Of a stretch of DNA of 64,000 nucleotides, positions 9,250 to 19,786 are shown piece by piece. Below the pieces are notes generated by a model. The model was not told where the DNA came from and searched no databases. It saw only the letters and a program-made list of their open reading frames with translations. The stretch is from Alphaproteobacteria bacterium (lineage in GTDB: Bacteria > Pseudomonadota > Alphaproteobacteria > Caulobacterales > Hyphomonadaceae): the NCBI GenBank assembly GCA_016125405.1, contig WGLW01000019.1:1-64000 (forward strand). Direction: 5' to 3'. A program made the translations under genes and the position numbers. How positions within the stretch are numbered: position 1 is the first letter of the stretch; each line of letters begins with the position of its first letter.

Positions 9250-10022
9250 GGCGTATCTGGCGCCCGGAAGGTCTTCGCCAGCGCATCGCGATAGGCGTGG
9301 TGCGTCATGTCGATATGCAGCGGCGTGATCGAGATGCGGCCCTCATAGACCGCGCGCAGGTCGGTGCCCTCCGGCGGCTCGGAAAGCTTGCCGGTATAGC
9401 CGATCCAGAAATAGTCGTTGCCGCGCAGGTCGGTCCGCTTGTCCAGCGTCGAGATCGCCTCGTCGCGGAAACCCTGCCGCGTCACCTCGACGCCCTCGAC
9501 ATCCTGCGGCAGCCGGTCGGGAAAATTGACGTTCATCACCACGTCTTTCGGCCACGGGCTCGCCAGCAGCGCCTTCAGCACGCGCGGCCCCCATGCCCGG
9601 CCCGTCTCCCACGGGATCTGCTCGCCGCGCCGGAAGTTGCGCGCCTGCGAGAAGGCGATGGACGGAATCCCCAGATGCATCCCCTCGACCGCCGCCGCCA
9701 CCGTGCCCGACTGGCTGGTGTCCTCGGCGATGTTCTGCCCGCGATTGACGCCCGACAGCACGAGATCCGGCTTGTGGTCCTTGAGGATGTCCATCACGCC
9801 CAGCAGCACCGCGTCCGCCGGCGTGCCGGTCACGGCGAAGCGCTTTTCGCCTTCCTGCCGCACGCGCACCGGCGAATTCAGCGTCACTGCCCGCGACTTG
9901 CCCGACTGCTCTTCATGGGGCGCGACGATCCACACATCGTCGGTCACAGACCGCGCGATCTCCTCCAGCACCGTCAGCCCGGGAGCAAAAACACCATCGT
10001 CGTTCGAAAGCAGGATACGCAT
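9246..10022 (-). CDS. surE: 5'/3'-nucleotidase SurE
   Basis: Metal-dependent nucleoside monophosphate phosphatase linked to stationary-phase survival. 258 residues from MRILLSNDDGVFAPGL, where the paired Asp of SNDDG bind the metal. GTPADAVLLGVMDIL and LVLSGVNRGQNIAEDTSQSG are family motifs. An in-frame ATG seven codons upstream was rejected because GAGAGG is well placed for the chosen start and family proteins begin MRIL. Overlaps pcm by four bases. Confidence 0.95.
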   Translation of the reverse strand: MRILLSNDDGVFAPGLTVLEEIARSVTDDVWIVAPHEEQSGKSRAVTLNSPVRVRQEGEKRFAVTGTPADAVLLGVMDILKDHKPDLVLSGVNRGQNIAEDTSQSGTVAAAVEGMHLGIPSIAFSQARNFRRGEQIPWETGRAWGPRVLKALLASPWPKDVVMNVNFPDRLPQDVEGVEVTRQGFRDEAISTLDKRTDLRGNDYFWIGYTGKLSEPPEGTDLRAVYEGRISITPLHIDMTHHAYRDALAKTFRAPDTP

Positions 10023-10070
10023 GGCGCCCTCTCTAGCGGGCATCGGCGCTGCGCGCCAGTTTTGGGACGC

Positions 10071-12019
<1,949 letters not shown>

Positions 12020-12104
12020 TTAACCCGGTTCGGCCCGCGATGGGAGGGTCTGGTGTCCCTGACTACCTCCAACCTAGAAACACTCGGCCGCCGCGCGGGC
12101 GAAC

Positions 12105-13004
12105 CTACATCGTGCCGGCGTCCCGCGGCGGGCCCTTCGCGGCTTCCCGGGCCGCTTCCTTCGCCTCGGCCTTGGCTTCCGCCGCCTCGCGCTTGCGGCG
12201 GTCGCGCTCGATCATCCAGGCGCAGAAGATGCTTGCCTCGTAGAGCCCATAGACCGGCAGGGCGAGCACCGTCTGGCTGAAGACGTCCGGCGGCGTCATC
12301 ACCATGGCGACCGCGAAGATCGCGACCACGGCGTATTTGCGTCCCTTGCGCAGCGTGGCCGAGCTGATGATCTCGGCCTTGGCCAGCAGCGCGAGCACCA
12401 CCGGCAGCTGGAAGGCCATGCCGAATGCGGTGAAGAGCGCGATGGCGAGCGAATAGTACTCCGCCACCTTTGGCAGGTAGGTCACCTTGGTCGACTCGCC
12501 GGTGAACTCCTGCCCGAAGGCGAAACCCATCACCAAGGGCAGCAGCACGAAGTAGACGACGGCGCCGCCCGCAGCGAACAAGAAGGGGATCGCGATGATG
12601 AAGGGCGCAACCGCGCCGCGCTCGTTCTTGTAGAGGCCCGGCGCGACAAAGCGCCAGATGTGCCAGGCGATATACGGAAACGCCCCGGCGATGCCGATCA
12701 GCATCGCCAGCTTCAGCTTCAGGAACAGCAGCTCAAGCGGTGCGGTGAAATAGGCCTGCGAGGCGTCCCGTCCGGCGCGGTGCGCGGCAAGGCTGAACGG
12801 CTCCAGCAGAATGTCGAGGATGTACTGCGAAAAGAAGAAGCCGAGCAGGCCAAGCACCACCACGGCGATGGAGCACTTCACCAGCCGCGAGCGCAGCTCG
12901 ATCAGGTGATCCATCAACGGCGCGCGGCTGGCCTCGACCTCGTCGATCGGCGCCGGCGGCGCGCCCGGAGACGCGGCGACTGGAACGGAATGATCGCTGC
13001 TCAC
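12105..13004 (-). CDS. tatC: Sec-independent protein translocase TatC
   Basis: Twin-arginine signal receptor in the inner membrane. 299 residues with six predicted helices. Signature HLIELRSRLVKC at about 33-44 and FVAPGLYKNERG in the second periplasmic loop are conserved. There is a ~30-residue hydrophilic N-terminal extension and an Ala/Glu/Lys-rich tail. It starts with GTG overlapping the tatB stop (GTGA), so B and C are coupled. Tat substrates are visible elsewhere in this window (21708 and 52727). Confidence 0.97.
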   Translation of the reverse strand: MSSDHSVPVAASPGAPPAPIDEVEASRAPLMDHLIELRSRLVKCSIAVVVLGLLGFFFSQYILDILLEPFSLAAHRAGRDASQAYFTAPLELLFLKLKLAMLIGIAGAFPYIAWHIWRFVAPGLYKNERGAVAPFIIAIPFLFAAGGAVVYFVLLPLVMGFAFGQEFTGESTKVTYLPKVAEYYSLAIALFTAFGMAFQLPVVLALLAKAEIISSATLRKGRKYAVVAIFAVAMVMTPPDVFSQTVLALPVYGLYEASIFCAWMIERDRRKREAAEAKAEAKEAAREAAKGPPRDAGTM

Positions 13005-13504
13005 GCAGAGGCGTCCTGCTTCTCGGCCGGCGCGGAGCGTCCGGCGTCCTCGTCCCCGCTGGCGGCCGCCTCATCGGACGGGTTGCCATGGATGCGCAGA
13101 AGTTCGCCCGCCTCTTCATCGGCCGCGGCCCGCGAGGCGGCGCTGGTCGTCATCTCCGAAACGTCGAGCGGCGAGGCGTCGTCGGCCACGTCCAGTTTCG
13201 GCCGGTCGCTCATGCCCTCGGCGATGTCGCGCTCCAGCGCGGCGCGATCCTCTTCAAAGTCCTTCGACAGCTCTTCGAGGCCGGTGTGCTTCTTCAGTTC
13301 GGAGACTTCCTTGCGCAGCTCCTCCAGCTCGGCCTGCCGCCCAAGCTCGTCGAAGCCCTGGCGGAACTCGAAAGCCATCGCGCGCATCTTGCCGGTGATC
13401 CGGCCGATCTTGCGCATCATCAGCGGCAGATCGCGCGGCCCAAGCAGCACCATCGCGATAATCGCGATGAGCAGCATCTCGGAGAAATCTACACCCGGAA
13501 GCAT
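13001..13504 (-). CDS. tatB: Sec-independent protein translocase TatB
   Basis: Partner of TatC in substrate recognition. 167 residues. Short N-terminal helix (MLLIAIIAMVLLGPRDLP) with the conserved acidic residue just before it (FSEM) and the LGP hinge, then a long amphipathic helix (KIGRITGKMRAMAFEFRQGF) and an acidic, Ser/Ala-rich disordered tail. Lies 46 bases after tatA. Confidence 0.95.
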   Translation of the reverse strand: MLPGVDFSEMLLIAIIAMVLLGPRDLPLMMRKIGRITGKMRAMAFEFRQGFDELGRQAELEELRKEVSELKKHTGLEELSKDFEEDRAALERDIAEGMSDRPKLDVADDASPLDVSEMTTSAASRAAADEEAGELLRIHGNPSDEAAASGDEDAGRSAPAEKQDASA

Positions 13505-13550
13505 GTCAGGCGGCGGTCCTCAGCCAGTTCGGACGGGCCAGATCGGGACG

Positions 13551-13787
13551 CTAGGCGCCCGTCTTGTCCTTCTGGGGTGTGACGTTGATGGTCTTGCTGT
13601 CATCCAGCGCCGGCGCATCACGCTGGGCGCCTTCCTCCTCTTCCTTCATCCCCTTGCGAAAGCTCCGGAGGCCCTTGGCCATGTCGGTCATCATCGCGGA
13701 AATCTTCCCGCGACCGCCGAAAAACAGCAGAACCAGCGCCAAAACGATCAGCAACTGGATGGGACTAATCCCGCCTGGTCCGAACAT
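13551..13787 (-). CDS. tatA: Sec-independent protein translocase TatA
   Basis: Pore-forming Tat subunit. 78 residues from MFGPGGISPIQLLIVLALVL, with the FFGGRGKI hinge and amphipathic helix MAKGLRSFRKGMKEEEEG. The frame continues 15 codons upstream, but this ATG has GGAG six bases before it and gives the standard length. First gene of tatABC; scpB lies upstream in the same direction. Confidence 0.95.
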   Translation of the reverse strand: MFGPGGISPIQLLIVLALVLLFFGGRGKISAMMTDMAKGLRSFRKGMKEEEEGAQRDAPALDDSKTINVTPQKDKTGA

Positions 13788-13890
13788 TTCATTCTCCACT
13801 GGCGGCGACATTGCGCCGCGAATTTTCAGCAACTTACCCCCGCGGAGCCGCTACGGCAAACGGGGCGCCCATGCGGCCCGTTGTCTGAGA

Positions 13891-14685
13891 TCAGGGGCGA
13901 TCTTCCGCGCCCTCAAGGAAATCGGGCTGGAATTCGCCTGACTCCAGCGGATCCTCGGCCAGCAACTCGCCCGTTTCGGGATCGCGCGGGCTGCCGCTGA
14001 ATTCGAAATCGCGCGGAATTTCGGCGCCCAGAAGCCCGGACGCCTGAAGCTCGTTCTTGCCGGGCAGCGCATCGAGCGAGTCCAGCCCGAAATGGACCAG
14101 GAAAGCCTCCGTCGTGCCGTAGGTCACAGGGCGCCCCGGCGTCCGCCGCCGCCCGCGCGGCCGGATCCATCCCGCCTCCAGCAGCACGTCCACCGTCCCC
14201 TTGGACACGGCGACGCCCCGCACGTCCTCGATTTCCGGCCGCGTCACCGGCTGGCAATAGGCGATGATCGCCAGCGTCTCCAGCGCGGCACGGGAAAGCG
14301 GCCGCTCCTGCTCGCGCGTCTCCTCGAACAGGAAGGCGAGGTCCGGCGCCGTCTGGAACCGCCACTTGCCCGCCACTTCCACCAGCTGGACGCCCTTGCC
14401 GCGATACGCCGCCTTCAGCCGCAACAGCACGTCGCCCGGCTCCACGCCCGGCGGCAGCGCCTGCGCCAGGGTGGCGGCGTCGATCGGCTCGGCGGAGGCG
14501 AACAACACGGCCTCGGCCCGCCGCAGCGCATCCGCGATCCGCTCGTCAGCGACCGGCGGCTCGTCAACGGGTTCAGCCGCCAGCGCAGGAGCCGCACCGG
14601 CCTTCGCCTTCGACAGCTTCGCCACCGCGGCGCGCATGGCCTCCACGGTTTCCGGACCGTCGTCGTGTCCCTCGCCGCCGCTCAT
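13891..14685 (-). CDS. scpB: segregation and condensation protein B
   Basis: Kite subunit of the SMC-ScpAB condensin. 264 residues. Acidic N-terminus (about 1-45), then two winged-helix domains: RIADALRRAEAVLFASAEPI and the conserved LETLAIIAYCQPVTRPEIED followed by RGVAVSKGTVDVLLEAGWIR. Acidic C-terminal tail. Directly abuts scpA (adjacent stop and start), so the subunits are coupled. Confidence 0.95.
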   Translation of the reverse strand: MSGGEGHDDGPETVEAMRAAVAKLSKAKAGAAPALAAEPVDEPPVADERIADALRRAEAVLFASAEPIDAATLAQALPPGVEPGDVLLRLKAAYRGKGVQLVEVAGKWRFQTAPDLAFLFEETREQERPLSRAALETLAIIAYCQPVTRPEIEDVRGVAVSKGTVDVLLEAGWIRPRGRRRTPGRPVTYGTTEAFLVHFGLDSLDALPGKNELQASGLLGAEIPRDFEFSGSPRDPETGELLAEDPLESGEFQPDFLEGAEDRP

Positions 14686-15513
14686 CTATTCCGCCGCCTT
14701 CATGTCCCGGTCCGCGATCCGGCGCCGGACATAGACATCCGAGAAGGCCTTGTCCTGGCGCAGCTCCACGGCCTTGTCGCGCGTCAGCTCCAGCGCCGCG
14801 GCGAACAGGCTGGCCGTTACCGAACTCTGCGGCGCCTCGCCCGCCTCGGCCTCCGGCACCTGCATCGACTGCACCGACTTCCAGTCATCCAGCTCCGCCA
14901 CCAGCGCCACCAGCCGCCGCCGCGCCGTCTCCAGCGCCAGCACCGGCTGGCGCTTCACCACATGCGCCCGCACCTTGTGCCGGCGCGCATTGATATCGGC
15001 GAACCCCTTCATCAGGTCGTAGAGCGTGGTGGTCCAGATCGACCGCCGCAGGATCTTCGGCCGCTCAGGCGCCCCGCGCCGGAACACATCCCGGCCATCG
15101 ATGTTCCCGGCGTAGAGATCGGCGTGCGCCCGCCGCATGGCCTCCAGCCGCTTCAGGCGGAACGCCAGACGCCCGGCCAGCGCATCGCCGTCGGGTTCGT
15201 CCTCGTCCGAGGGCTCGCGCGGCAGCAGCAGCTTCGATTTCAGGAAAGCCAGCCACGCCGCCATCAGCAGGTAGTCGGCGGCGAGGTCCATGCGCCGGTC
15301 CTGCGCCTCGCGGATGAAGGCGAGATACTGGTTGGCGAGATCGAGAATGGAGATGTGGGCGAGGTCGACCTTCTGCCGGCGGGCGAGGTCCAGCAGCAGA
15401 TGCAGCGGACCTTCATATCCCTCGATGTCGACCCGGAAGGTGTTCCCGGCATCGGCGTCCGCGGCGCCGGCCGCGGCCTGCGCCAGCATGTCGTCCGTCG
15501 AGGAAGCGCTCAT
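14686..15513 (-). CDS. scpA: segregation and condensation protein A
   Basis: Kleisin that closes the SMC ring. 275 residues from MSASSTDDMLAQAAA. The N-terminal motif FRVDIEGYEGPLHLLLDLAR with QKVDLAHISILDLANQYL is diagnostic; the C-terminal winged helix ends AFSDVYVRRRIADRDM. The frame is open a further 67 codons upstream, but that sequence is antisense to nagZ in character. The chosen ATG overlaps the nagZ stop (ATGA). Confidence 0.95.
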   Translation of the reverse strand: MSASSTDDMLAQAAAGAADADAGNTFRVDIEGYEGPLHLLLDLARRQKVDLAHISILDLANQYLAFIREAQDRRMDLAADYLLMAAWLAFLKSKLLLPREPSDEDEPDGDALAGRLAFRLKRLEAMRRAHADLYAGNIDGRDVFRRGAPERPKILRRSIWTTTLYDLMKGFADINARRHKVRAHVVKRQPVLALETARRRLVALVAELDDWKSVQSMQVPEAEAGEAPQSSVTASLFAAALELTRDKAVELRQDKAFSDVYVRRRIADRDMKAAE

Positions 15514-16556
15514 GCCGCCGCCGGGCCGGCGTCCGCCAGCAGCTTCTCCAGCCGCGCCCAGCCTTCGGCGCGATCGAACGGCCCCAGCCCAAGCGTCGCG
15601 CGCTCGGCGGCCTCCGCACGGCGCAGCGCATCGCCCGAAAGTATGGGCGCCGCTTCGGCCACTTCGGTCATTTCGGCAAACACGGTGGCGGCGTCCTTCG
15701 CAAACCCCGAACAATGGAGCACGACATCGCAGCCCGCCGCCAGCGCCCGATGCGCCCGGTCGGTCAGCGCGCCGCCCAGCGCGTTCATGCCAAGGTCGTC
15801 GGTCATCAAGAGCCCGTCGAAACCAATCTCCCGCCGGATGACCTCGCCGATGATCTTTGGCGACACCGTCGCGGCGGTCATGCCGTCCAGAGCGGGATAG
15901 GCGATGTGGGCCGTCATGGCCATGGGCGCGTCCACAACCGCTGCAAATGCTGCGAAATCTCCCGCCAGCGCGTTTCCGCCGGCCGTCACGACCGGCAGCG
16001 ATTCGTGGCTGTCGGCCTCGGCCCGGCCATGCCCCGGCATGTGCTTGATGACGCCCGCGACCCCGCCGGCCGCCAGCCCGCCCAGCGCCGCCCGGGCCAG
16101 CGCGCCGACCTGTTCCGGCGTCGCGCCGAACGAGCGGTCGCCGACAATGCTGTGGGCGCCGTCATGGCGCAGGTCGACCACCGGCGCGCAATCGGCGTGG
16201 ATGCCCAGCGGTTCGAGTTCCGCGGCGATCAGGCGATGGCCCAGCCATGCCGCCTCGAGGCCGAGATCGCGGTCACGCTCATAGAGTGCGCCATAGCGCG
16301 CGGCGGCCGGAAACTCGGGCCAGTTCGGCGGCCGCAGGCGGCGCACCCGGCCGCCTTCCTGGTCGATGAAGATCAGCGTCGGCCGGCCGGTGGCGGCCCA
16401 TATCTCGTCCACCAGCGCGCGCACCTGCGACGGGCTCACGCACGACCGCCCCATCAGGATGACGCCCCAGGGCGCTGCGTCGGCCAAAAGCCGCGCTTCG
16501 TCCGTGGTCAGCCTGGGTCCCGAGATACTGAGGATACAGGCTCTGGATTCGATCAT
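15510..16556 (-). CDS. nagZ: beta-N-acetylhexosaminidase (peptidoglycan recycling)
   Basis: Glycoside hydrolase family 3 enzyme removing GlcNAc from anhydromuropeptides in the cytosol. 348 residues from MIESRACILSISGPRLTTDE. Signatures: DQEGGRVRRLRPPNWPEFPA; the catalytic KHMPGHGRAEADSHESLPVV with the His-Asp pair; TDDLGMNALGG containing the nucleophile Asp. No signal peptide. Sits between the SPOR gene and scpA in the usual alphaproteobacterial order. Confidence 0.94.
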   Translation of the reverse strand: MIESRACILSISGPRLTTDEARLLADAAPWGVILMGRSCVSPSQVRALVDEIWAATGRPTLIFIDQEGGRVRRLRPPNWPEFPAAARYGALYERDRDLGLEAAWLGHRLIAAELEPLGIHADCAPVVDLRHDGAHSIVGDRSFGATPEQVGALARAALGGLAAGGVAGVIKHMPGHGRAEADSHESLPVVTAGGNALAGDFAAFAAVVDAPMAMTAHIAYPALDGMTAATVSPKIIGEVIRREIGFDGLLMTDDLGMNALGGALTDRAHRALAAGCDVVLHCSGFAKDAATVFAEMTEVAEAAPILSGDALRRAEAAERATLGLGPFDRAEGWARLEKLLADAGPAAA

Positions 16557-16563
16557 GTCGCCG

Positions 16564-17649
16564 TTACGTTTTCTTGGCCGTGAAGCAATCGCCGCCGGAC
16601 GCCTTGATAGCGCCGCAGAAGGCGTTCGCATCGGCGCGCGAAGCGAACGACCCGGCGCGCAGACGATAGACCGTCTTGCCATTCACGTCAGCGCGCACAA
16701 CCGATCTTTCTGCAGACTGCATCAGGTCGGGCGCAGCCTTGGCCCGGCGGGCCCACTCGGCCATCGCCGCAGCCTCGGTCGAGGGCGCGGCGAGCTGCAC
16801 AACATACTGACCGTCGGCGGCAAACGCAGGATGGTAGGCGCCTTCCAGCGCTGCGGGCGTCGAGGCCGCCGGCTTGGCAGGTTCGGTTTTCGCCGGCGCC
16901 GGCGTGGCGGCGGCAGTCTGGACAGGAGCCGGGGTGAGGCTGATCGGCGCGTCCGGCGAAATCTGCGGGGCAGGCTTCGGCGGCGGCGCGGCGGCCGGTT
17001 TCGGCGTCGCCAGTTTCACGGGCTCGGCCTTGGGCGGCGCTTCCGCAGGTGTGGCGGTTTTCGGCGCTGGAGCGGGCGTTGTCGCGACCGCTGCTTTCGT
17101 CTCCTCGCGCACATCCGGCGTCTCGGCGGGCGCCGGCTGCTTCTCGCTCGGGGCGATCCGCTCGAACACGCTGGCGTCGATGTCCGGCGCCTTGGGCGCC
17201 TTCACATCCGGCCGTGTCTTGAACGGACCGGACGAGGCCAGCATCGGCGTCGCGGCGGCGTTGGCCGGACGCAGGCCCTTGCTGTAGGCGTTCCAGACCA
17301 CGGCGCCAAAGACGCCGATCACCACGATCGTGCAGGCGAGGATCAGCGGCCCCCGCTTGCTGTCGCCGGGTTCATACTTGCCGCCGCCATCCGGCAACGG
17401 CGTGAAATCGTTCTTGCGGCGCCCGGAGCTCGCGCGGCGGTCGCGCGGCGCGCGTTCGGTGAACAGGCGCTCCGGCGGATCGTCGTCGTCCAGCTCGGGC
17501 TCCGGTTCAGGCCGAACCGGTTTGCGGATGCTCGGCTCCTCGACTGTCTCGGCGGCCCGCGACTTGCCGAAGACCATCCGGTCGAGATCGTCGCCGGGCT
17601 CAACCATCGGGGCGCGGCCCGGAATTACGGATCTGGAATAGCGTGTCAT
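16564..17649 (-). CDS. SPOR-domain membrane protein
   Basis: Probable septal peptidoglycan-binding protein. 361 residues: charged cytosolic N-terminus, one helix at about 101-119 (PLILACTIVVIGVFGAVVWN), a long Pro/Ala/Lys-rich periplasmic linker (about 130-280), and a C-terminal SPOR domain from about 287 (QYVVQLAAPSTEAAAMAEWA; VYRLRAGSFASRADANAFCG). SPOR domains bind denuded glycan at the division site. Lies seven bases before nagZ. In related genomes argS often sits between this gene and dgt; here only 171 non-coding bases separate them. Confidence 0.88.
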   Translation of the reverse strand: MTRYSRSVIPGRAPMVEPGDDLDRMVFGKSRAAETVEEPSIRKPVRPEPEPELDDDDPPERLFTERAPRDRRASSGRRKNDFTPLPDGGGKYEPGDSKRGPLILACTIVVIGVFGAVVWNAYSKGLRPANAAATPMLASSGPFKTRPDVKAPKAPDIDASVFERIAPSEKQPAPAETPDVREETKAAVATTPAPAPKTATPAEAPPKAEPVKLATPKPAAAPPPKPAPQISPDAPISLTPAPVQTAAATPAPAKTEPAKPAASTPAALEGAYHPAFAADGQYVVQLAAPSTEAAAMAEWARRAKAAPDLMQSAERSVVRADVNGKTVYRLRAGSFASRADANAFCGAIKASGGDCFTAKKT

Positions 17650-17790
17650 CGCGCTCGAATCGCAACTTCCTGCGCCTGAAGGATAGTGCCACCCCGGAAC
17701 CGGCGCCCGCGACCGTGGCGCGCGATGCGACCCTCTGGCCGCAAATCGCCTTCTTGTCCGATCAGCGCAGCGAAACGTTAACGGATTGAA

Positions 17791-17811
17791 AAAGCCCCGG
17801 GATTTACCGGG
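17791..17811 (-). terminator. Rho-independent terminator after dgt
   Basis: Minus strand: CCCGG, six-base loop, CCGGG, then GCUUUUUC. It begins about ten bases after the dgt stop codon. Stem is short but GC-only and the U tract is good. Confidence 0.55.
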
Positions 17812-17820
17812 AAAACCCCG

Positions 17821-19011
17821 TCAAACCCAGTGGTCGAGGTTGAACAGCCGGTGGTGTTCGTCGATCGCGAACGTGTCCGTCATGCCGGCGATGTAGTCGC
17901 AAACCACGCGCGCCCGCTTGGGCATGTCCGCAGTACGCGCCCGGTCGCGCCAGGGCGGCGGCAGGGTGTCGGGCTCGTCGAGGAAGAGCTGGAAGAGGTC
18001 AGTCACGATGCGGCGGGCCTGGCTCATCATGCGGTTGACCCGATGGTGCCGGTACATCCGCTCGAACAGGAACGCCTTCAGCGGCGCCTGTTTCTCGGCG
18101 ATCTCGGCTGAAAACGCCGCCAGCGGACGGCCCAGCGCCCGCACGTCCTCTACCGAGCGCGGCCTCGCTTCGGCAGCGCGACGCCGGAATTCGGCGATGA
18201 GGTCGCCGATCCAGAGCCCGATCAGCCGCCGCACCGCCTCGGCTATCAGCCGCCCGCGCTCAAGGTCGGGATATTCACTCATCACTTCGCGGAACACCTC
18301 GCCCGCAAGCGGAACCTCCATCAGGTCCTCGATCTCGAAGAGGCCGGCGGTCAGTCCGTCATCGATGTCGTGATTGTTGTAGGCGATGTCGTCGGCCAGC
18401 GCCGCGATCTGCGCTTCCGGCCCCGCATAGGTGCCGAGTTCAAGCGACTGCAGCGCCTCATAGGCGCGAAAGGCGGCGGGAAGGTCGTCGATCGACCGGT
18501 CCGCACCGATCAGCGGACCGTTGTGCTTGATCACGCCCTCCAGCGTCTCCCACGTCAGGTTGAGGCCGTCGAACGCCGGATACTTGTGTTCAAGCCGGGT
18601 CAGAACGCGCAGCGCCTGTGCGTTGTGGTCGAACCCGTCATAGGGCGCCATCGCAAGGTCGAGCGCGGTTTCGCCAGCGTGGCCGAAGGGCGGATGGCCA
18701 ATGTCGTGCGCCAGCGCCAGCGCCTCGGCGAGATCCTCGTCCAGCCCCAGGACCCGCGAGGCCGACCGCGCGATCTGCGCCACCTCAAGGGAATGGGTCA
18801 GCCGGGTACGGTAGTGGTCGCCTTCGTGCGCCACAAACACCTGGGTCTTCTGTTTCAGCCGCCGGAAGGCGTCGGCATGGATGATCCGGTCGCGGTCGCG
18901 CTGGAAATCCGTCCGGGTCGCGCTCGGACTTTCGGCATGAAGCCGCCCCCGCGACCGGGCCGGATCGCTGGCGTAGACCGCGCGCGGAGGGGCGGAAAAC
19001 CGCTTCGCCAT
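17821..19011 (-). CDS. dgt: deoxyguanosinetriphosphate triphosphohydrolase-like protein
   Basis: HD-superfamily enzyme that removes triphosphate from dNTPs. 396 residues from [20 protein letters not shown]. Motifs: [20 protein letters not shown], the first metal His in [20 protein letters not shown], and the HD pair in [20 protein letters not shown]. An ATG 14 codons upstream is possible; the chosen start has GGAAG six bases before it. The extra codons consist of a duplicated [10 protein letters not shown] element (see repeat at 19018). Divergent from erpA. Confidence 0.92.
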   Translation of the reverse strand: MAKRFSAPPRAVYASDPARSRGRLHAESPSATRTDFQRDRDRIIHADAFRRLKQKTQVFVAHEGDHYRTRLTHSLEVAQIARSASRVLGLDEDLAEALALAHDIGHPPFGHAGETALDLAMAPYDGFDHNAQALRVLTRLEHKYPAFDGLNLTWETLEGVIKHNGPLIGADRSIDDLPAAFRAYEALQSLELGTYAGPEAQIAALADDIAYNNHDIDDGLTAGLFEIEDLMEVPLAGEVFREVMSEYPDLERGRLIAEAVRRLIGLWIGDLIAEFRRRAAEARPRSVEDVRALGRPLAAFSAEIAEKQAPLKAFLFERMYRHHRVNRMMSQARRIVTDLFQLFLDEPDTLPPPWRDRARTADMPKRARVVCDYIAGMTDTFAIDEHHRLFNLDHWV

Positions 19012-19017
19012 GCTGAA

Positions 19018-19044
19018 CTTCCGTTTACAAGGCTTCCGTTTACA
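19018..19044. repeat. tandem 12-base repeat with 15-base period at the dgt 5' end
   Basis: CTTCCGTTTACA occurs at 19018-19029 and 19033-19044. On the minus strand each copy reads TGTAAACGGAAG, which duplicates the presumed dgt ribosome-binding site. If the upstream dgt start is used the repeat encodes [10 protein letters not shown]. Confidence 0.8.
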
Positions 19045-19110
19045 CTCGTCCATTCATATCTGACTCGTCAGTATTGACGAATTGAGACGCGGAGAGCGGA
19101 AGACCTATCC

Positions 19111-19470
19111 ATGGCGGCCGACACGCAGGATACCCTGTCCACCGACGCGGAGGTGCGCCTCAGCGCATCCGCGGCGCGGCGGATCAACAAGATCACCGCC
19201 AGCCAGCCGGCGGGCACGATGCTGCGCGTCGAAGTGGTCGGCGGCGGCTGTTCGGGCTTTTCCTACCGCTTCGGCTTTGCCAATACCGCCAATGCCGACG
19301 ACATCGTCGTCGAGCGGGACGGCGCCCGGGTCGCGATTGACGAAGCCAGCCTGCCATTCCTGGCGGGCAGCGAGATCGATTTCGTCGAGGAGCTGATTGG
19401 CGCGAGCTTCAAGGTCCACAATCCCAACGCAACGTCGGGATGTGGGTGCGGGACCAGCTTTTCGGTCTGA
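19111..19470 (+). CDS. erpA: A-type iron-sulfur carrier (ErpA/IscA family)
   Basis: Delivers Fe-S clusters to apoproteins. 119 residues with the three conserved cysteines: Cys47 in GGGCSGF, and Cys111 and Cys113 in SGCGCGTSF. FKVHNPNATSGCGCG and DEASLPFLAGSEIDFVEEL fit ErpA best; IscA/SufA cannot be excluded by eye. An upstream in-frame start is antisense-like and was not used. Divergently transcribed from dgt across about 100 bases. Confidence 0.9.
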   Translation: MAADTQDTLSTDAEVRLSASAARRINKITASQPAGTMLRVEVVGGGCSGFSYRFGFANTANADDIVVERDGARVAIDEASLPFLAGSEIDFVEELIGASFKVHNPNATSGCGCGTSFSV

Positions 19471-19494
19471 CCCCGCGTTACGAACGCCCTCAGT

Positions 19495-19662
19495 CTAGCC
19501 CGCCGCTTCCTCACTCTTTCCGAGGTCTTCAGGACGCGGCGCGGGCAGTTCCGGATAATCGACAATGGACATCCGGCGCGGGCGCATCATCTGGATGACG
19601 CCGAAGCCGACCGCTCCGGCTAGTCCCGCCGCAACCACGCCAGCCAGCACGATGGGGATCAT
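19495..19662 (-). CDS. small single-helix membrane protein, 55 residues
   Basis: Reads MIPIVLAGVVAAGLAGAVGF then GVIQMMRPRRMSIVDYPELP and a Pro/Glu-rich tail ending in TAG. Support for being real: AGGAGG seven bases before the ATG, strongly GC-ending codons, a single N-terminal hydrophobic helix followed by a positive RPRR patch, giving an N-out/C-in or anchored topology. Function unknown. It lies convergent to erpA, whose stop is 24 bases away. Confidence 0.7.
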   Translation of the reverse strand: MIPIVLAGVVAAGLAGAVGFGVIQMMRPRRMSIVDYPELPAPRPEDLGKSEEAAG

Positions 19663-19786
19663 TGGCCGTCCTCCTCATCTCACTTGATGAGGTGAGGCTG
19701 GCTGTCGCCGGTCGGACCCGTCAACCCGCAAAAAGTTTCATGTCTGCGGCCATGTTCTCGCCAACATTCCCGGCGCATGCGCGCCG

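Noticed and set aside
14092-15900. 602-codon plus-strand open frame over scpB, scpA and nagZ
   Set aside because: Arg/His/Pro-rich shadow translation; the minus-strand genes have clear families and coupled starts.
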